Positions 7,759 to 15,144 of a stretch of 36,594 nucleotides of DNA are shown here, piece by piece. Numbering within the stretch: the stretch's first letter is position 1; each line of letters starts with the position of its first letter. A program made the position numbers and the translations under genes. Source of the DNA: Peptococcaceae bacterium (GTDB lineage: Bacteria > Bacillota > Peptococcia > Peptococcales > Peptococcaceae); NCBI GenBank assembly GCA_019420345.1, contig JAHZHI010000008.1:1-36594 (forward strand). Direction: 5' to 3'. The notes under the pieces are model-generated. The model did not search any database. It saw nothing but the letters and a program-made list of their open reading frames with translations, and was not told where the DNA came from.

Positions 7759-9243
7759 ATGACTGATATTACCACAAATAAGACGATTGAAAAGTCTAGA
7801 ATTTCCTTACTATATATTGTTCATATTTGTATTTCACTATTCTTTATGTTTGGTTTTCAGTTTTTGCCATCTCTTTTTGGATTAAGCCATTTGGCAATGG
7901 CAGTGGTTGGTATTTTTGTCGGCATGTTGTATGCATGGATTGCTTTGGGGACCTACGTATGGCCTTGCTTGGCAGGACTAATTGCGCTTGAAGCGAGTGG
8001 CTATGATACGATGAATAATATTTTTGCGGTAAGCTTTGGCAATAATCTTATTCCTTTTTTAATTATGATTTTTGTCTATGTTATTTTCCTGGAAAAATCA
8101 GGTATGTGTATTCGTATCAGCAATTGGTTTCTTGGCAGAAAGATCGTTGTTGGTCATCCGTGGATCTTGATTACATTTCTTTGCTTGTCTGCGTATGTTA
8201 TGGCAATTTGCACCTATTGCTATCCTGCCGTTTTAATTCCATGGGCAATTTCTTATTCCATTTGTGAAGAAGCAGGATATAAAAAGGGTGATAAATTCCC
8301 TGGGCTATTGGTTCTGGCAATTTCCGTTGCTGCATTTTGTGGCTATACAGCACTGCCAATCAAAGCGGTGGCAGCACTTTCTCTGGGTTTGACAAGTACA
8401 ACAACGAATGGTGTTTATACAGTAAGTTTTGCACAGTATTGTGCATTTATGATTCCGATGACGTTGATATCAATGTTTATTTTCATTGCATTGATGCGTT
8501 TTGTATTCAAAGCTGATGTCAGTAAATTGGCGAATATTGATAATAAACGTTTTGCGGAAGCAAGCAAGGCTCCGATGTCTCGGGCAGAAAAAGCGGCGTT
8601 TATTTCAATGGTTGCTTTTATCATTATGATGTGCATTCCTACTATTTTGCCATCTGATTGGTTGATCACTCAAATGTTTTCTGGTTGGGGAATGAATGGG
8701 CCAATTTTTATTGTATTGGTTTGTTTGGGAATTTTTCTTATTGATGGTAAAGCTATTCTGGATTTTCCTTCAATAGCAAATTCTGGTCACGTTGATTGGA
8801 ACGTTATTATTATGACGGCGTCCTGCTTTGGAATAGCAGCTGCTATTGAAAGTGATGATGTTGGTATTATGGATCACGTTTTTGCAGCGGTGATGCCTGT
8901 CTTGGATAACTTATCTCCAGCCATGTTTATTATTATTGCATTTGTTTTGATGTCGGTGCTTACACAGTTTTTGCATAACTTGGTGTTGGCATCAGTGATG
9001 ACACCGGTATTGGTGCAATTTGCGTTGGTTGTTGGTGTTAATCCTATGATTTTAGCAATATTGCTAACCTATTCATTTAGTATTGCGTTAGTGACGCCAG
9101 CTGGATCTGCAATGGCAGCGATGACACATTCTAATGATTGGGCTTCAAGCAGTCTATGCTACAAAGCGTTACTGTTACATTTTGTGATTGCAATGATTGT
9201 TATTTTAATTATTTTTGCGCCGATTGCAATTTTCTTAAACTAA
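7759..9243 (+). CDS. SLC13/DASS-type anion transporter 2
   Basis: A 494-residue polytopic membrane protein distinct from the first transporter but of the same general type: about twelve hydrophobic helices and a hydrophilic loop near residues 250-280. The C-terminal L-V-T-P-A-G-S-A-M-A-A-M resembles the second substrate-binding motif of SLC13/DASS carriers (S-N-T or T-P in a loop), and T-Q-F-L-H-N-L-V-L-A-S-V precedes it. It follows the MBL gene by 22 nt with AAGGAGG upstream. Two unlike anion carriers in one operon suggest import of substrate and export of product, or two related substrates. It is the last clearly AT-rich gene of the cluster. Confidence 0.75.
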   Translation: MTDITTNKTIEKSRISLLYIVHICISLFFMFGFQFLPSLFGLSHLAMAVVGIFVGMLYAWIALGTYVWPCLAGLIALEASGYDTMNNIFAVSFGNNLIPFLIMIFVYVIFLEKSGMCIRISNWFLGRKIVVGHPWILITFLCLSAYVMAICTYCYPAVLIPWAISYSICEEAGYKKGDKFPGLLVLAISVAAFCGYTALPIKAVAALSLGLTSTTTNGVYTVSFAQYCAFMIPMTLISMFIFIALMRFVFKADVSKLANIDNKRFAEASKAPMSRAEKAAFISMVAFIIMMCIPTILPSDWLITQMFSGWGMNGPIFIVLVCLGIFLIDGKAILDFPSIANSGHVDWNVIIMTASCFGIAAAIESDDVGIMDHVFAAVMPVLDNLSPAMFIIIAFVLMSVLTQFLHNLVLASVMTPVLVQFALVVGVNPMILAILLTYSFSIALVTPAGSAMAAMTHSNDWASSSLCYKALLLHFVIAMIVILIIFAPIAIFLN

Positions 9244-9261
9244 TATTTAGAAAAGGAGTTA

Positions 9262-10296
9262 ATGGATACAATGAAAGCAGCAATTTATGAAGGAAATCAT
9301 ACGTTGAGCCTGAAGGAAGGCACGATTGAAAAGCCTGGCAAAGGTCAGGTGCGTTTGGAAATTGCTTATTGCGGCATTTGCGGGTCGGACTTGCATGTGC
9401 TCTCTGGCTCGGAAGATGCGCGCATGCACATTCCTTCGGTCATTGGGCATGAGTGTTCCGCAATAGTGGCCGAAGTGGGCGAGGGCGTAACCGCGTATCA
9501 GGTTGGCGATCATGTGGTTGTGATGCCTGTGGATGCGTGCGGACAGTGTCAGGCGTGCAAGGAAGGATTGCAGCATGTGTGCCAGCATTTGAAGGTGCGC
9601 GGCATTGAAACCCCTGGGGCTTTTCAGTACAGCTGGACCGTCGATGCGGATGCTTTGTTCAAAATTCCGGACAGCCTCGATTTGAAGCATGCTGCGCTGG
9701 CAGAGCCGCTGGCCATTTGCTGTCATGTGGTTAAACGTGGTCAGGTTAAGAAAGACGACTACGTCGTAGTCATTGGTGGTGGTCCGATCGGCTTGATGAC
9801 GGCTTTGGTGGCGAAGGCCGAAGGCGCGCGTGTGGTGGTTTCTGAGGTCAACGAAAACCGTGTCAATAAGGCCAAAGCTTTTGGGTTGGAAGTGGTCAAT
9901 CCAATGAACACCGATGTGGTGGCTTATGTGCAGGCAGAAACCGATGGGGTGGGCGCCGATGTGGTCTTTGAAACCTCTGGTTCCCAGCCGGGCGTTGATA
10001 CGATGGTGCTGCTACCAAAGGTACATGGGCGTGTGGTGCTCGTTGCTATCTATGGCCATCCGATGACGGTGGATTTGAAGCAGCTGTATTATTACGAAAA
10101 GGATCTCACCACGGCACGTATGCAGGATCCAGAGGACTTTGCCAAAGCGGTGAAGCTGTTGGACGAAAAAGCTTTTGATCCTGATCAGATCATCACCTCG
10201 GTGCTGCCATTGACGGAGATTCAGGAAGGGTTTGCGCGCTGCAGCGACCGTGCCGGTCATGAGGTGAAAGTGGTCATTGATTGTCACGTAGAATAA
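9262..10296 (+). CDS. Zinc-dependent medium-chain alcohol dehydrogenase
   Basis: A 344-residue cytoplasmic NAD(P)-dependent dehydrogenase of the sorbitol/threonine dehydrogenase type, interconverting a secondary alcohol and a ketone. The catalytic zinc site is Cys40 in C-G-I-C-G-S-D and His63-Glu64 in G-H-E. The structural zinc cysteines are 93, 96, 99 and 107. A Rossmann G-G-G-P-I-G motif lies near residue 171. The start is uncertain: AAGGAG (9253-9258) is only 3 nt from the ATG at 9262 and 12 nt from the ATG at 9271, whose M-K-A-A-I-Y start looks more like the family. It lies 18 nt after the second transporter, so is probably in the same operon, but codon use becomes clearly GC-richer here. 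It may process the GRE1 product or prepare its substrate. Confidence 0.88.
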   Translation: MDTMKAAIYEGNHTLSLKEGTIEKPGKGQVRLEIAYCGICGSDLHVLSGSEDARMHIPSVIGHECSAIVAEVGEGVTAYQVGDHVVVMPVDACGQCQACKEGLQHVCQHLKVRGIETPGAFQYSWTVDADALFKIPDSLDLKHAALAEPLAICCHVVKRGQVKKDDYVVVIGGGPIGLMTALVAKAEGARVVVSEVNENRVNKAKAFGLEVVNPMNTDVVAYVQAETDGVGADVVFETSGSQPGVDTMVLLPKVHGRVVLVAIYGHPMTVDLKQLYYYEKDLTTARMQDPEDFAKAVKLLDEKAFDPDQIITSVLPLTEIQEGFARCSDRAGHEVKVVIDCHVE

Positions 10297-10323
10297 ACAA
10301 GCAGTAACAAGGGGGGGCTTGTC

Positions 10324-11097
10324 ATGAATGCGGCGTCGGCGGTGCTGTTCTTTATACTGGTGGCCATAGGCTTTACAGTGACAGGCATTGTAGGCTTTGG
10401 TGCCAATGTGTTGATGATGCCGATTCTTTCAATGGTGTTTCCCATTCAGGATTTGGTGTTGATTTTTGCGCTGATTTCCTTTGTCAATGCATCGTATCGG
10501 GTGGTGGAAAGCCGCCGCGGCATTCTTTGGCGGCCTTTTGCGCGTATGGTGTTGATCAGTATGAGTGGCACGGCTTTGGGCCTTTGGGTATTTCGCTTGC
10601 TGCCGGAATTGTGGCTGAAGCTGCTTTTAGGCTGCTTTGTTGTGGCGATGGCGGTGTATCACCTGGCGATGCATCGGCGCACCGAACAATGGGCTGGTTC
10701 TCATGCTGATTCTCGTGTGCGTTACTTTTTATATCAAGTGCTGCTGTTTGTTGGCGGTTTTTTGCATGGGTCCTTTGTTTGCGGGGGGCCTATGTATGTG
10801 ATTTACTGCAACCATTACTATGGCAGCAATCGTGCGCATTTTCGCGGCATGCAGTTTGGCATCGTTTTTGTCAACAGTGTGTTGATTATGATCATCAACC
10901 TTTGGCATGGTGCCTACACAAAGGCTTTGATTGTGCCGAGTGTGTTGGGCATTGCCGGCCTGTTGGCCGCGTTCTTCATCAGCGGCGTTTTGATGAAACA
11001 CCTTCGTGACACTACTTTTTACGTGCTGGTGCAAGTTGTGCTGCTGCTTTCTGGTGCCAGTTTGTGCTGGCAGTCGGCAGCAAAACTGCTTATTTAA
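10324..11097 (+). CDS. TauE/SafE family permease 1
   Basis: A 257-residue membrane protein with about eight hydrophobic helices arranged as two repeats. It begins with the family-typical G-x-x-G-F-G-A-N-V-L-M-M-P. TauE/SafE proteins export sulfite or sulfoacetate in sulfonate degraders, though others move different organic anions. A run of GGGGGG lies just before the ATG at 10324. It lies 27 nt after the dehydrogenase and 18 nt before the cupin, within the GRE1 cluster. If it is a sulfite exporter, GRE1 would be expected to release sulfite, but this protein alone cannot prove that. It is less like the permeases at 26176 and 36278 than those are like each other. Confidence 0.82.
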   Translation: MNAASAVLFFILVAIGFTVTGIVGFGANVLMMPILSMVFPIQDLVLIFALISFVNASYRVVESRRGILWRPFARMVLISMSGTALGLWVFRLLPELWLKLLLGCFVVAMAVYHLAMHRRTEQWAGSHADSRVRYFLYQVLLFVGGFLHGSFVCGGPMYVIYCNHYYGSNRAHFRGMQFGIVFVNSVLIMIINLWHGAYTKALIVPSVLGIAGLLAAFFISGVLMKHLRDTTFYVLVQVVLLLSGASLCWQSAAKLLI

Positions 11098-11115
11098 TGA
11101 GGAGGAGCCAGAACA

Positions 11116-11475
11116 ATGATTAGAAAACCATATGTGGAAGAAAAAACACAGGTACAGCAAGGCGAAGGCACCATTACGTTTCGCCATATTCTCACAAAAG
11201 ACGAGCTGTATGGTCATGGGCGGATGTTTGCAGAAATTGTCATCCCGCCCGGTGCGTCCATTGGCAAGCATCGTCATGTGGACGAAACAGAGCCTTACTA
11301 TATCTTGCAGGGCGAAGGCGTGTACCACGATTCGGACGGTAGCGAACACGTCGTTGCGCCTGGAGATGTTTGTGTGCTGGAAGTTGGCGCAGAACACTGG
11401 ATTGAGAACCGCGCCGATCAGCCGCTGCATTTCATTGCGTTGATTTATAATGCAGCAGGCGTTTTGAATCAATAA
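11116..11475 (+). CDS. Small single-domain cupin
   Basis: A 119-residue protein with one cupin beta-barrel. Motif 1 is seen as G-K-H-R-H-V-D-E-T-E-P-Y-Y-I-L-Q-G-E-G, and motif 2 as P-G-D-V-C-V-L-E-V-G-A-E-H-W. The two histidines and the glutamate of motif 1 plus the motif 2 histidine would bind one metal ion. Such proteins act as isomerases, dioxygenases, lyases or ligand sensors; nothing here decides. Oxygen-dependent activity seems unlikely beside a GRE. GAGGAGG is upstream, 18 nt after the permease gene, and a terminator follows. Confidence 0.85.
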   Translation: MIRKPYVEEKTQVQQGEGTITFRHILTKDELYGHGRMFAEIVIPPGASIGKHRHVDETEPYYILQGEGVYHDSDGSEHVVAPGDVCVLEVGAEHWIENRADQPLHFIALIYNAAGVLNQ

Positions 11476-11487
11476 CTGTTTGCAGCA

Positions 11488-11521
11488 CAGAGAAGCCTGC
11501 TGCGCTATGCAGGCTTTTCTG
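11488..11521 (+). terminator. Hairpin after the cupin gene
   Basis: CAGAGAAGCCTGC (11488-11500) pairs with GCAGGCTTTTCTG (11509-11521), 13 bp with one G-U pair and an 8-nt loop. There is only a short T-run, inside the stem. It separates the second MBL gene from the cluster or acts as a partial terminator. Confidence 0.6.
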
Positions 11522-11551
11522 TATCAATTGAACGAAAGAGGATTAAATGTT

Positions 11552-12343
11552 ATGGAAACCATTCAAGTGAAAGTATTGGACTTGGGCTATATGACCTTCT
11601 ACAAAAAGGAACTGGTGCGTACCAATGATGAGAAAGAGATGATTTATTCGCCAGCATTGGCCATTCTCATTAAGCACCCAACTGCCGGCTATATTCTTTA
11701 CGATACGGGTAATGACGATGCCTGGCGCGACAGCTACACTGACCACATCAAGGAGGTGTACCCGATCAGTGAATGCTTGACCATCAAAGAGGCGCTGGCA
11801 AAAGAAGGGCTGACACCAGAGGATATCGATGTGCTCATTCTATCTCATTTGCATTTTGATCATGCTGGGGGCATGAAGTATTTTGCCAATACCAAAGCTG
11901 GCGCGCATACATTGGTTGCTGGCGCTGAGTTGGAAGAGGTTCAGCAGTTGCTCGCCGAACGTGACGACAAGACCAGCGGCGCTTACATCGGCAAACTTTT
12001 CCTGGATCTGCCAGGCGTGCATTACGAAGCCGTTGCCGATGGTGAAACCGAGTTGGCAGAGGGCGTCACCCTGTTTGTGCAGCATTGCCACACGGCTGGG
12101 CTGATTGGGATGAAGGTGCAGCTGAAAGATCGCCTGGTCATCTTTATCGGGGACACGGTTTACACGCAGGAATCCTACGATGCGGAACTTCCTCCTGGCG
12201 GCAGCATCAACAAAACCGACAGTGAGTTTATTGACAACCTGCACATGCTCAAAGATATGCAAAAGCAAAGCCAGGCAGAGGTGTTCTTTGGCCACGACTA
12301 TGACCAGGCGCGTGCTTGGCAGCGGCAAGGATGGCTGCAGTAA
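11552..12343 (+). CDS. MBL-fold hydrolase 2, AHL-lactonase-like
   Basis: A 263-residue metallo-beta-lactamase-fold protein with complete metal ligands: H-L-H-F-D-H at 99-104, His180 in H-C-H-T-A-G, Asp201 in G-D-T, and His248 in F-G-H-D. Like the enzyme at 6987 it resembles lactonases, but the sequences differ enough to suggest different substrates. The ATG at 11552 has AAAGAGGA upstream; an in-frame ATG at 11480 would place the start before the hairpin at 11488. It is the last gene of the GRE1 cluster, is GC-richer than the first MBL gene, and ends in a strong terminator. Role in the pathway is inferred only from position. Confidence 0.85.
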   Translation: METIQVKVLDLGYMTFYKKELVRTNDEKEMIYSPALAILIKHPTAGYILYDTGNDDAWRDSYTDHIKEVYPISECLTIKEALAKEGLTPEDIDVLILSHLHFDHAGGMKYFANTKAGAHTLVAGAELEEVQQLLAERDDKTSGAYIGKLFLDLPGVHYEAVADGETELAEGVTLFVQHCHTAGLIGMKVQLKDRLVIFIGDTVYTQESYDAELPPGGSINKTDSEFIDNLHMLKDMQKQSQAEVFFGHDYDQARAWQRQGWLQ

Positions 12344-12355
12344 GCGAGCGCTTTA

Positions 12356-12394
12356 ACAAAACAGCGATGCTCCGTAGAGACATCGCTGTTTTGT
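12356..12394 (+). terminator. Intrinsic terminator closing the GRE1 cluster
   Basis: ACAAAACAGCGATG (12356-12369) pairs with CATCGCTGTTTTGT (12381-12394), a 14-bp stem whose 3' side includes a T-run. It separates the cluster from hemB. Confidence 0.8.
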
Positions 12395-12465
12395 ATGTGT
12401 TTTGGATGGTCACAGGCATAAAAAGTATTTACGATTTGACTATAACCATTGACTGAAAAATGGCG

Positions 12466-12471
12466 TATAAT
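12466..12471 (+). promoter_or_regulatory. Probable -10 box of hemB
   Basis: A perfect TATAAT lies 35 nt before the hemB start. Two copies of TTGACT (12436-12441 and 12449-12454) precede it, but at 24 and 11 nt, neither a normal -35 spacing. The TTGACT repeats could be an operator. Confidence 0.4.
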
Positions 12472-12505
12472 GAAACCAGTGTAAACATATGGAAGGGGAT
12501 AAATC

Positions 12506-13483
12506 ATGTATCCAGAAACAAGAATGAGAAGATATAGACGCAACGAAAAGATTCGCCGCATGCTCAAGGCGTATCATCTTCATGCAGAGCAGCTGATCTA
12601 TCCGATCTTTGTCGTTGCCGGTGAAGACAAGATCGAAGCAGTGGATTCCATGCCGGGCGTGTATCGCTTCAGCTTGGATCATCTGCTGGAAGAAGTGAAG
12701 CGCGCAGTGGATGCTGGCGTGCAGAACTTCATTCTTTTTGGCATCCCAGCTGAAAAGGACGAAGTCGGCAGCGGTGCTTACGCTGAAGACGGCATTGTGC
12801 AGGAAGCACTGCGCCTGATTCGCGCCAACTATCCAGATGTGGTGCTGATCGCCGACTGCTGCTTATGCGAATACACCAGCCACGGTCATTGCGGGATCGT
12901 CAAAGATGGCCAGATCCTCAACGATCCAACGCTGACCCTCCTTGCAAAGACGGCTGTTTCCCAGGCTGCCGCTGGCGCCGACATCATCGCACCATCCGAT
13001 ATGATGGACGGCCGCATTGCTGCGCTGCGCGATGCTCTCGACGATGCTGGCTATGAAGACGTTGCCATCATGAGCTATGCCGCTAAGTTTGCCTCCGCAT
13101 TCTATGGCCCATTCCGTGATGCAGGCGGTTCTGCACCACAATTTGGTGACCGCAAGACTTATCAGATGGACCCAGCCTGCAGCATTGAACAGGCTGTTCA
13201 GGAAACCGAGCTGGATGTTCAGGAAGGTGCCGATTACATCATTGTTAAGCCAGCCATGGCTTATCTTGACATCATGCGCATGACCCATGAACAGTTCCTG
13301 CAGCCAGTGGTGGCTTATCAGGTCAGCGGCGAATACGCCATGATCAAGGCCGCTGCTCAGAACGACTGGATCGATGAACGCCGCATTGTTGAAGAAGTAA
13401 TGACAGGCTTCCTGCGTGCTGGCGCACAGATGATCATTACCTACTATGCCATCGATTTGGCAAATTGGCTGAAAGAAGACTGA
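12506..13483 (+). CDS. hemB: Delta-aminolevulinic acid dehydratase (porphobilinogen synthase)
   Basis: A 325-residue cytoplasmic enzyme joining two 5-aminolevulinates to porphobilinogen, the first common pyrrole of haem, sirohaem and cobalamin synthesis. Both Schiff-base lysines are present: Lys194 in S-Y-A-A-K-F-A-S and Lys248 in I-I-V-K-P-A-M. The cysteine-rich loop D-C-C-L-C-E-Y-T-S-H-G-H-C (residues 117-129) marks a zinc-dependent form. Length is normal. GAAGGGG precedes the ATG. The gene stands alone between two terminators, with no other tetrapyrrole gene in view. A sirohaem or cobalamin role is as likely as haem in an anaerobe. Confidence 0.97.
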   Translation: MYPETRMRRYRRNEKIRRMLKAYHLHAEQLIYPIFVVAGEDKIEAVDSMPGVYRFSLDHLLEEVKRAVDAGVQNFILFGIPAEKDEVGSGAYAEDGIVQEALRLIRANYPDVVLIADCCLCEYTSHGHCGIVKDGQILNDPTLTLLAKTAVSQAAAGADIIAPSDMMDGRIAALRDALDDAGYEDVAIMSYAAKFASAFYGPFRDAGGSAPQFGDRKTYQMDPACSIEQAVQETELDVQEGADYIIVKPAMAYLDIMRMTHEQFLQPVVAYQVSGEYAMIKAAAQNDWIDERRIVEEVMTGFLRAGAQMIITYYAIDLANWLKED

Positions 13484-13500
13484 GCGTAAATAGTAAAAAA

Positions 13501-13532
13501 CCGTCGGACGATAAACGTCCGACGGCTTTTTT
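13501..13532. terminator. Bidirectional terminator between hemB and the DUF4125 gene
   Basis: CCGTCGGACG (13501-13510) pairs with CGTCCGACGG (13516-13525), with a C-then-six-T tail on the plus strand and an A-run on the left giving a T-run on the minus strand. It serves both converging genes. Confidence 0.9.
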
Positions 13533-13537
13533 GATGT

Positions 13538-14155
13538 TTAAGCGGATGCCAAGGCGGCTTCGGCGGCATCCAGAGAAGGGTAGCCGTAGCCTTTGACGGT
13601 GGCGTCCATGGTGAGCAAGGCGAGGTTTTGTCCCTCGGCGGCCAGCTGGCGCACAAAGGCGAGGTACAGGCGCAAGGTGTTGAGAGAATAGGTCTTCAGT
13701 TCGCCTTCAAGATAGGTTTCAAATGAGGTATCGGTGGCAGTATCTTCTGCAGACGTTGCGGCACGGTTGGTGGCGGCAAGATGTGGATAGCGCTGATGAT
13801 AGTCGGCCATCCATTGCAGGTGATAAGGAATGATTTCGGCGATCAGCGTCAAGGCTTCCGGCGCCAGGGTCGGCAGTTGATCCTGCAGGCGGGCAAAGGC
13901 GTCCGGTGCTGTGCGTGCCATCATCCACGCGTATTTTTCGGTCAGCGGGTTGCGGCCTTGGCGAGCGGCTTCCTGCAAGTCCTCTAGGTAGCTGTCGACG
14001 AGGGCTTCCGGCCATGGGGCAAACTGGCTGCCGCGCATGAGGCGGAACGTTGGCAGGTTGTTTTGGCAGTCGGCGCGGCCGCCTTCGTTGTGCACCCCTT
14101 GGAAAAATTGCCATTCCAGATCGATCAGTTGTTGTTTTTTCTCTGTTAACGTCAT
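13538..14155 (-). CDS. DUF4125 family protein
   Basis: A 205-residue soluble protein, last gene of a three-gene minus-strand operon. W-Q-F-F-Q-G-V-H-N-E-G-G-R-A-D-C-Q near the N-terminus, followed by F-x-x-M-R-x-S-Q-F, is the pattern I associate with DUF4125, a family of unknown function usually found beside a DUF4037 protein. The start at 14155 has GGAAGGAG upstream and lies 5 nt after the stop of the DUF4037 gene, so the pair should be translationally coupled. The segment near residues 130-150 is rich in Ala, Thr and Glu and looks like a flexible linker. No function is claimed. Confidence 0.75.
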   Translation of the reverse strand: MTLTEKKQQLIDLEWQFFQGVHNEGGRADCQNNLPTFRLMRGSQFAPWPEALVDSYLEDLQEAARQGRNPLTEKYAWMMARTAPDAFARLQDQLPTLAPEALTLIAEIIPYHLQWMADYHQRYPHLAATNRAATSAEDTATDTSFETYLEGELKTYSLNTLRLYLAFVRQLAAEGQNLALLTMDATVKGYGYPSLDAAEAALASA

Positions 14156-14160
14156 GGGTA

Positions 14161-15144
14161 TTATGCTCCTTCCATCACATGACAACGACGCAATTCAGGA
14201 TCCTTGATACGTTTCATGATTTCCCAGGCGTGTGGCTCCAGAAAATCCACGTCAAGATCAGTCAGCCCTTGCGCTTGCAGGGCGCGCAGGGTGTGCGTGC
14301 AGATGTCTTCGATCAGCGCCACCTTGCGATCGGCCAAGTTGACGTAAGGATTAAAGTCTGGTGCGTCCTGCGCAGCCCAGGCATCGCGCTGGCAGCTGCT
14401 TTCTGCAAGTGCTTGAATCAGTGGGGCCACCGTCTGCGCCAGCACAGGCAGTTCGCGCAGGCCGCGGAACATCCACTTATAATAAGGCGTGTAGCGATGA
14501 TTCAAAAGGTACACGGTGGCGATGGCTGCTTCGATAAAGGCACGCAGCGCCAATTCTGCTGCCACGGTTTCACCGCGCCGCATGCAGCGGGCGTAGTTGT
14601 ATTGCCCGGACTGTGCCATAATGGCCACATGCGCAGCGATCTTTTTAATGCGCACATCTTCCGGATAAGACGCCAAAGCCTGGCGAATTGCCGAGAATTC
14701 TCCGAGCGGATCGCTGAACACGCGCCCGTTGGTGCAGGCAGCCAGCTGGTGCTCCGGCAGATGCAGCCAACGCCACAGCGATTGAGGCGGCTGTTCGCTG
14801 CCGATGAACTGGCGATAGAAAGCGTGGATTTCCAGCACGCCAACGCGGCCGCCGCCCTGGGCAGTGGCGATGCGTCCTTCCACGCCGAGAAAATCCTTTG
14901 GCATGGCGTCGTATGCAGCCTGCAAGGCTGGGGCATAGGCCGCGTAATCTTCCGCTGTCAGCCAGAGGCAAAACCCTGGGCCATAGTCGTGGTCGGCGGA
15001 GATGGCATCGTCAAAGCCCAGACATTCAGAACCTTGTCCCACAAGCCCCACAGCAATGCGCGGCACCAATTCAGGAAACTGTGCCGCCAGCATCGGCCGG
15101 CCATATGCTTCATAATATCGTTCGCAAAGATCCAATCCTTTCAT
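14161..15144 (-). CDS. DUF4037 nucleotidyltransferase-like protein
   Basis: A 327-residue soluble protein. Near residue 37, G-Q-G-S-E-C-L-G-F-D-D-x-x-S-A-D-H-D-Y-G resembles the G-S-x-x-x-G-x-x-x-x-x-S-D-x-D active site of the nucleotidyltransferase superfamily, and fits DUF4037. Such enzymes transfer a nucleotide to a protein, RNA or drug; the target here is unknown. It overlaps the TPR gene by 4 nt (ATGA) and is followed directly by the DUF4125 gene. TPR, DUF4037 and DUF4125 recur together in Bacillota, suggesting one complex or modification system; that recurrence is from memory. Confidence 0.75.
   Translation of the reverse strand: MKGLDLCERYYEAYGRPMLAAQFPELVPRIAVGLVGQGSECLGFDDAISADHDYGPGFCLWLTAEDYAAYAPALQAAYDAMPKDFLGVEGRIATAQGGGRVGVLEIHAFYRQFIGSEQPPQSLWRWLHLPEHQLAACTNGRVFSDPLGEFSAIRQALASYPEDVRIKKIAAHVAIMAQSGQYNYARCMRRGETVAAELALRAFIEAAIATVYLLNHRYTPYYKWMFRGLRELPVLAQTVAPLIQALAESSCQRDAWAAQDAPDFNPYVNLADRKVALIEDICTHTLRALQAQGLTDLDVDFLEPHAWEIMKRIKDPELRRCHVMEGA

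Noticed and set aside
9262..10296. The zinc dehydrogenase as the acetaldehyde-reducing enzyme for IslA
   Set aside because: It is of the sorbitol/threonine dehydrogenase type for secondary alcohols, lies 22 kb from islA in another cluster, and differs in composition.
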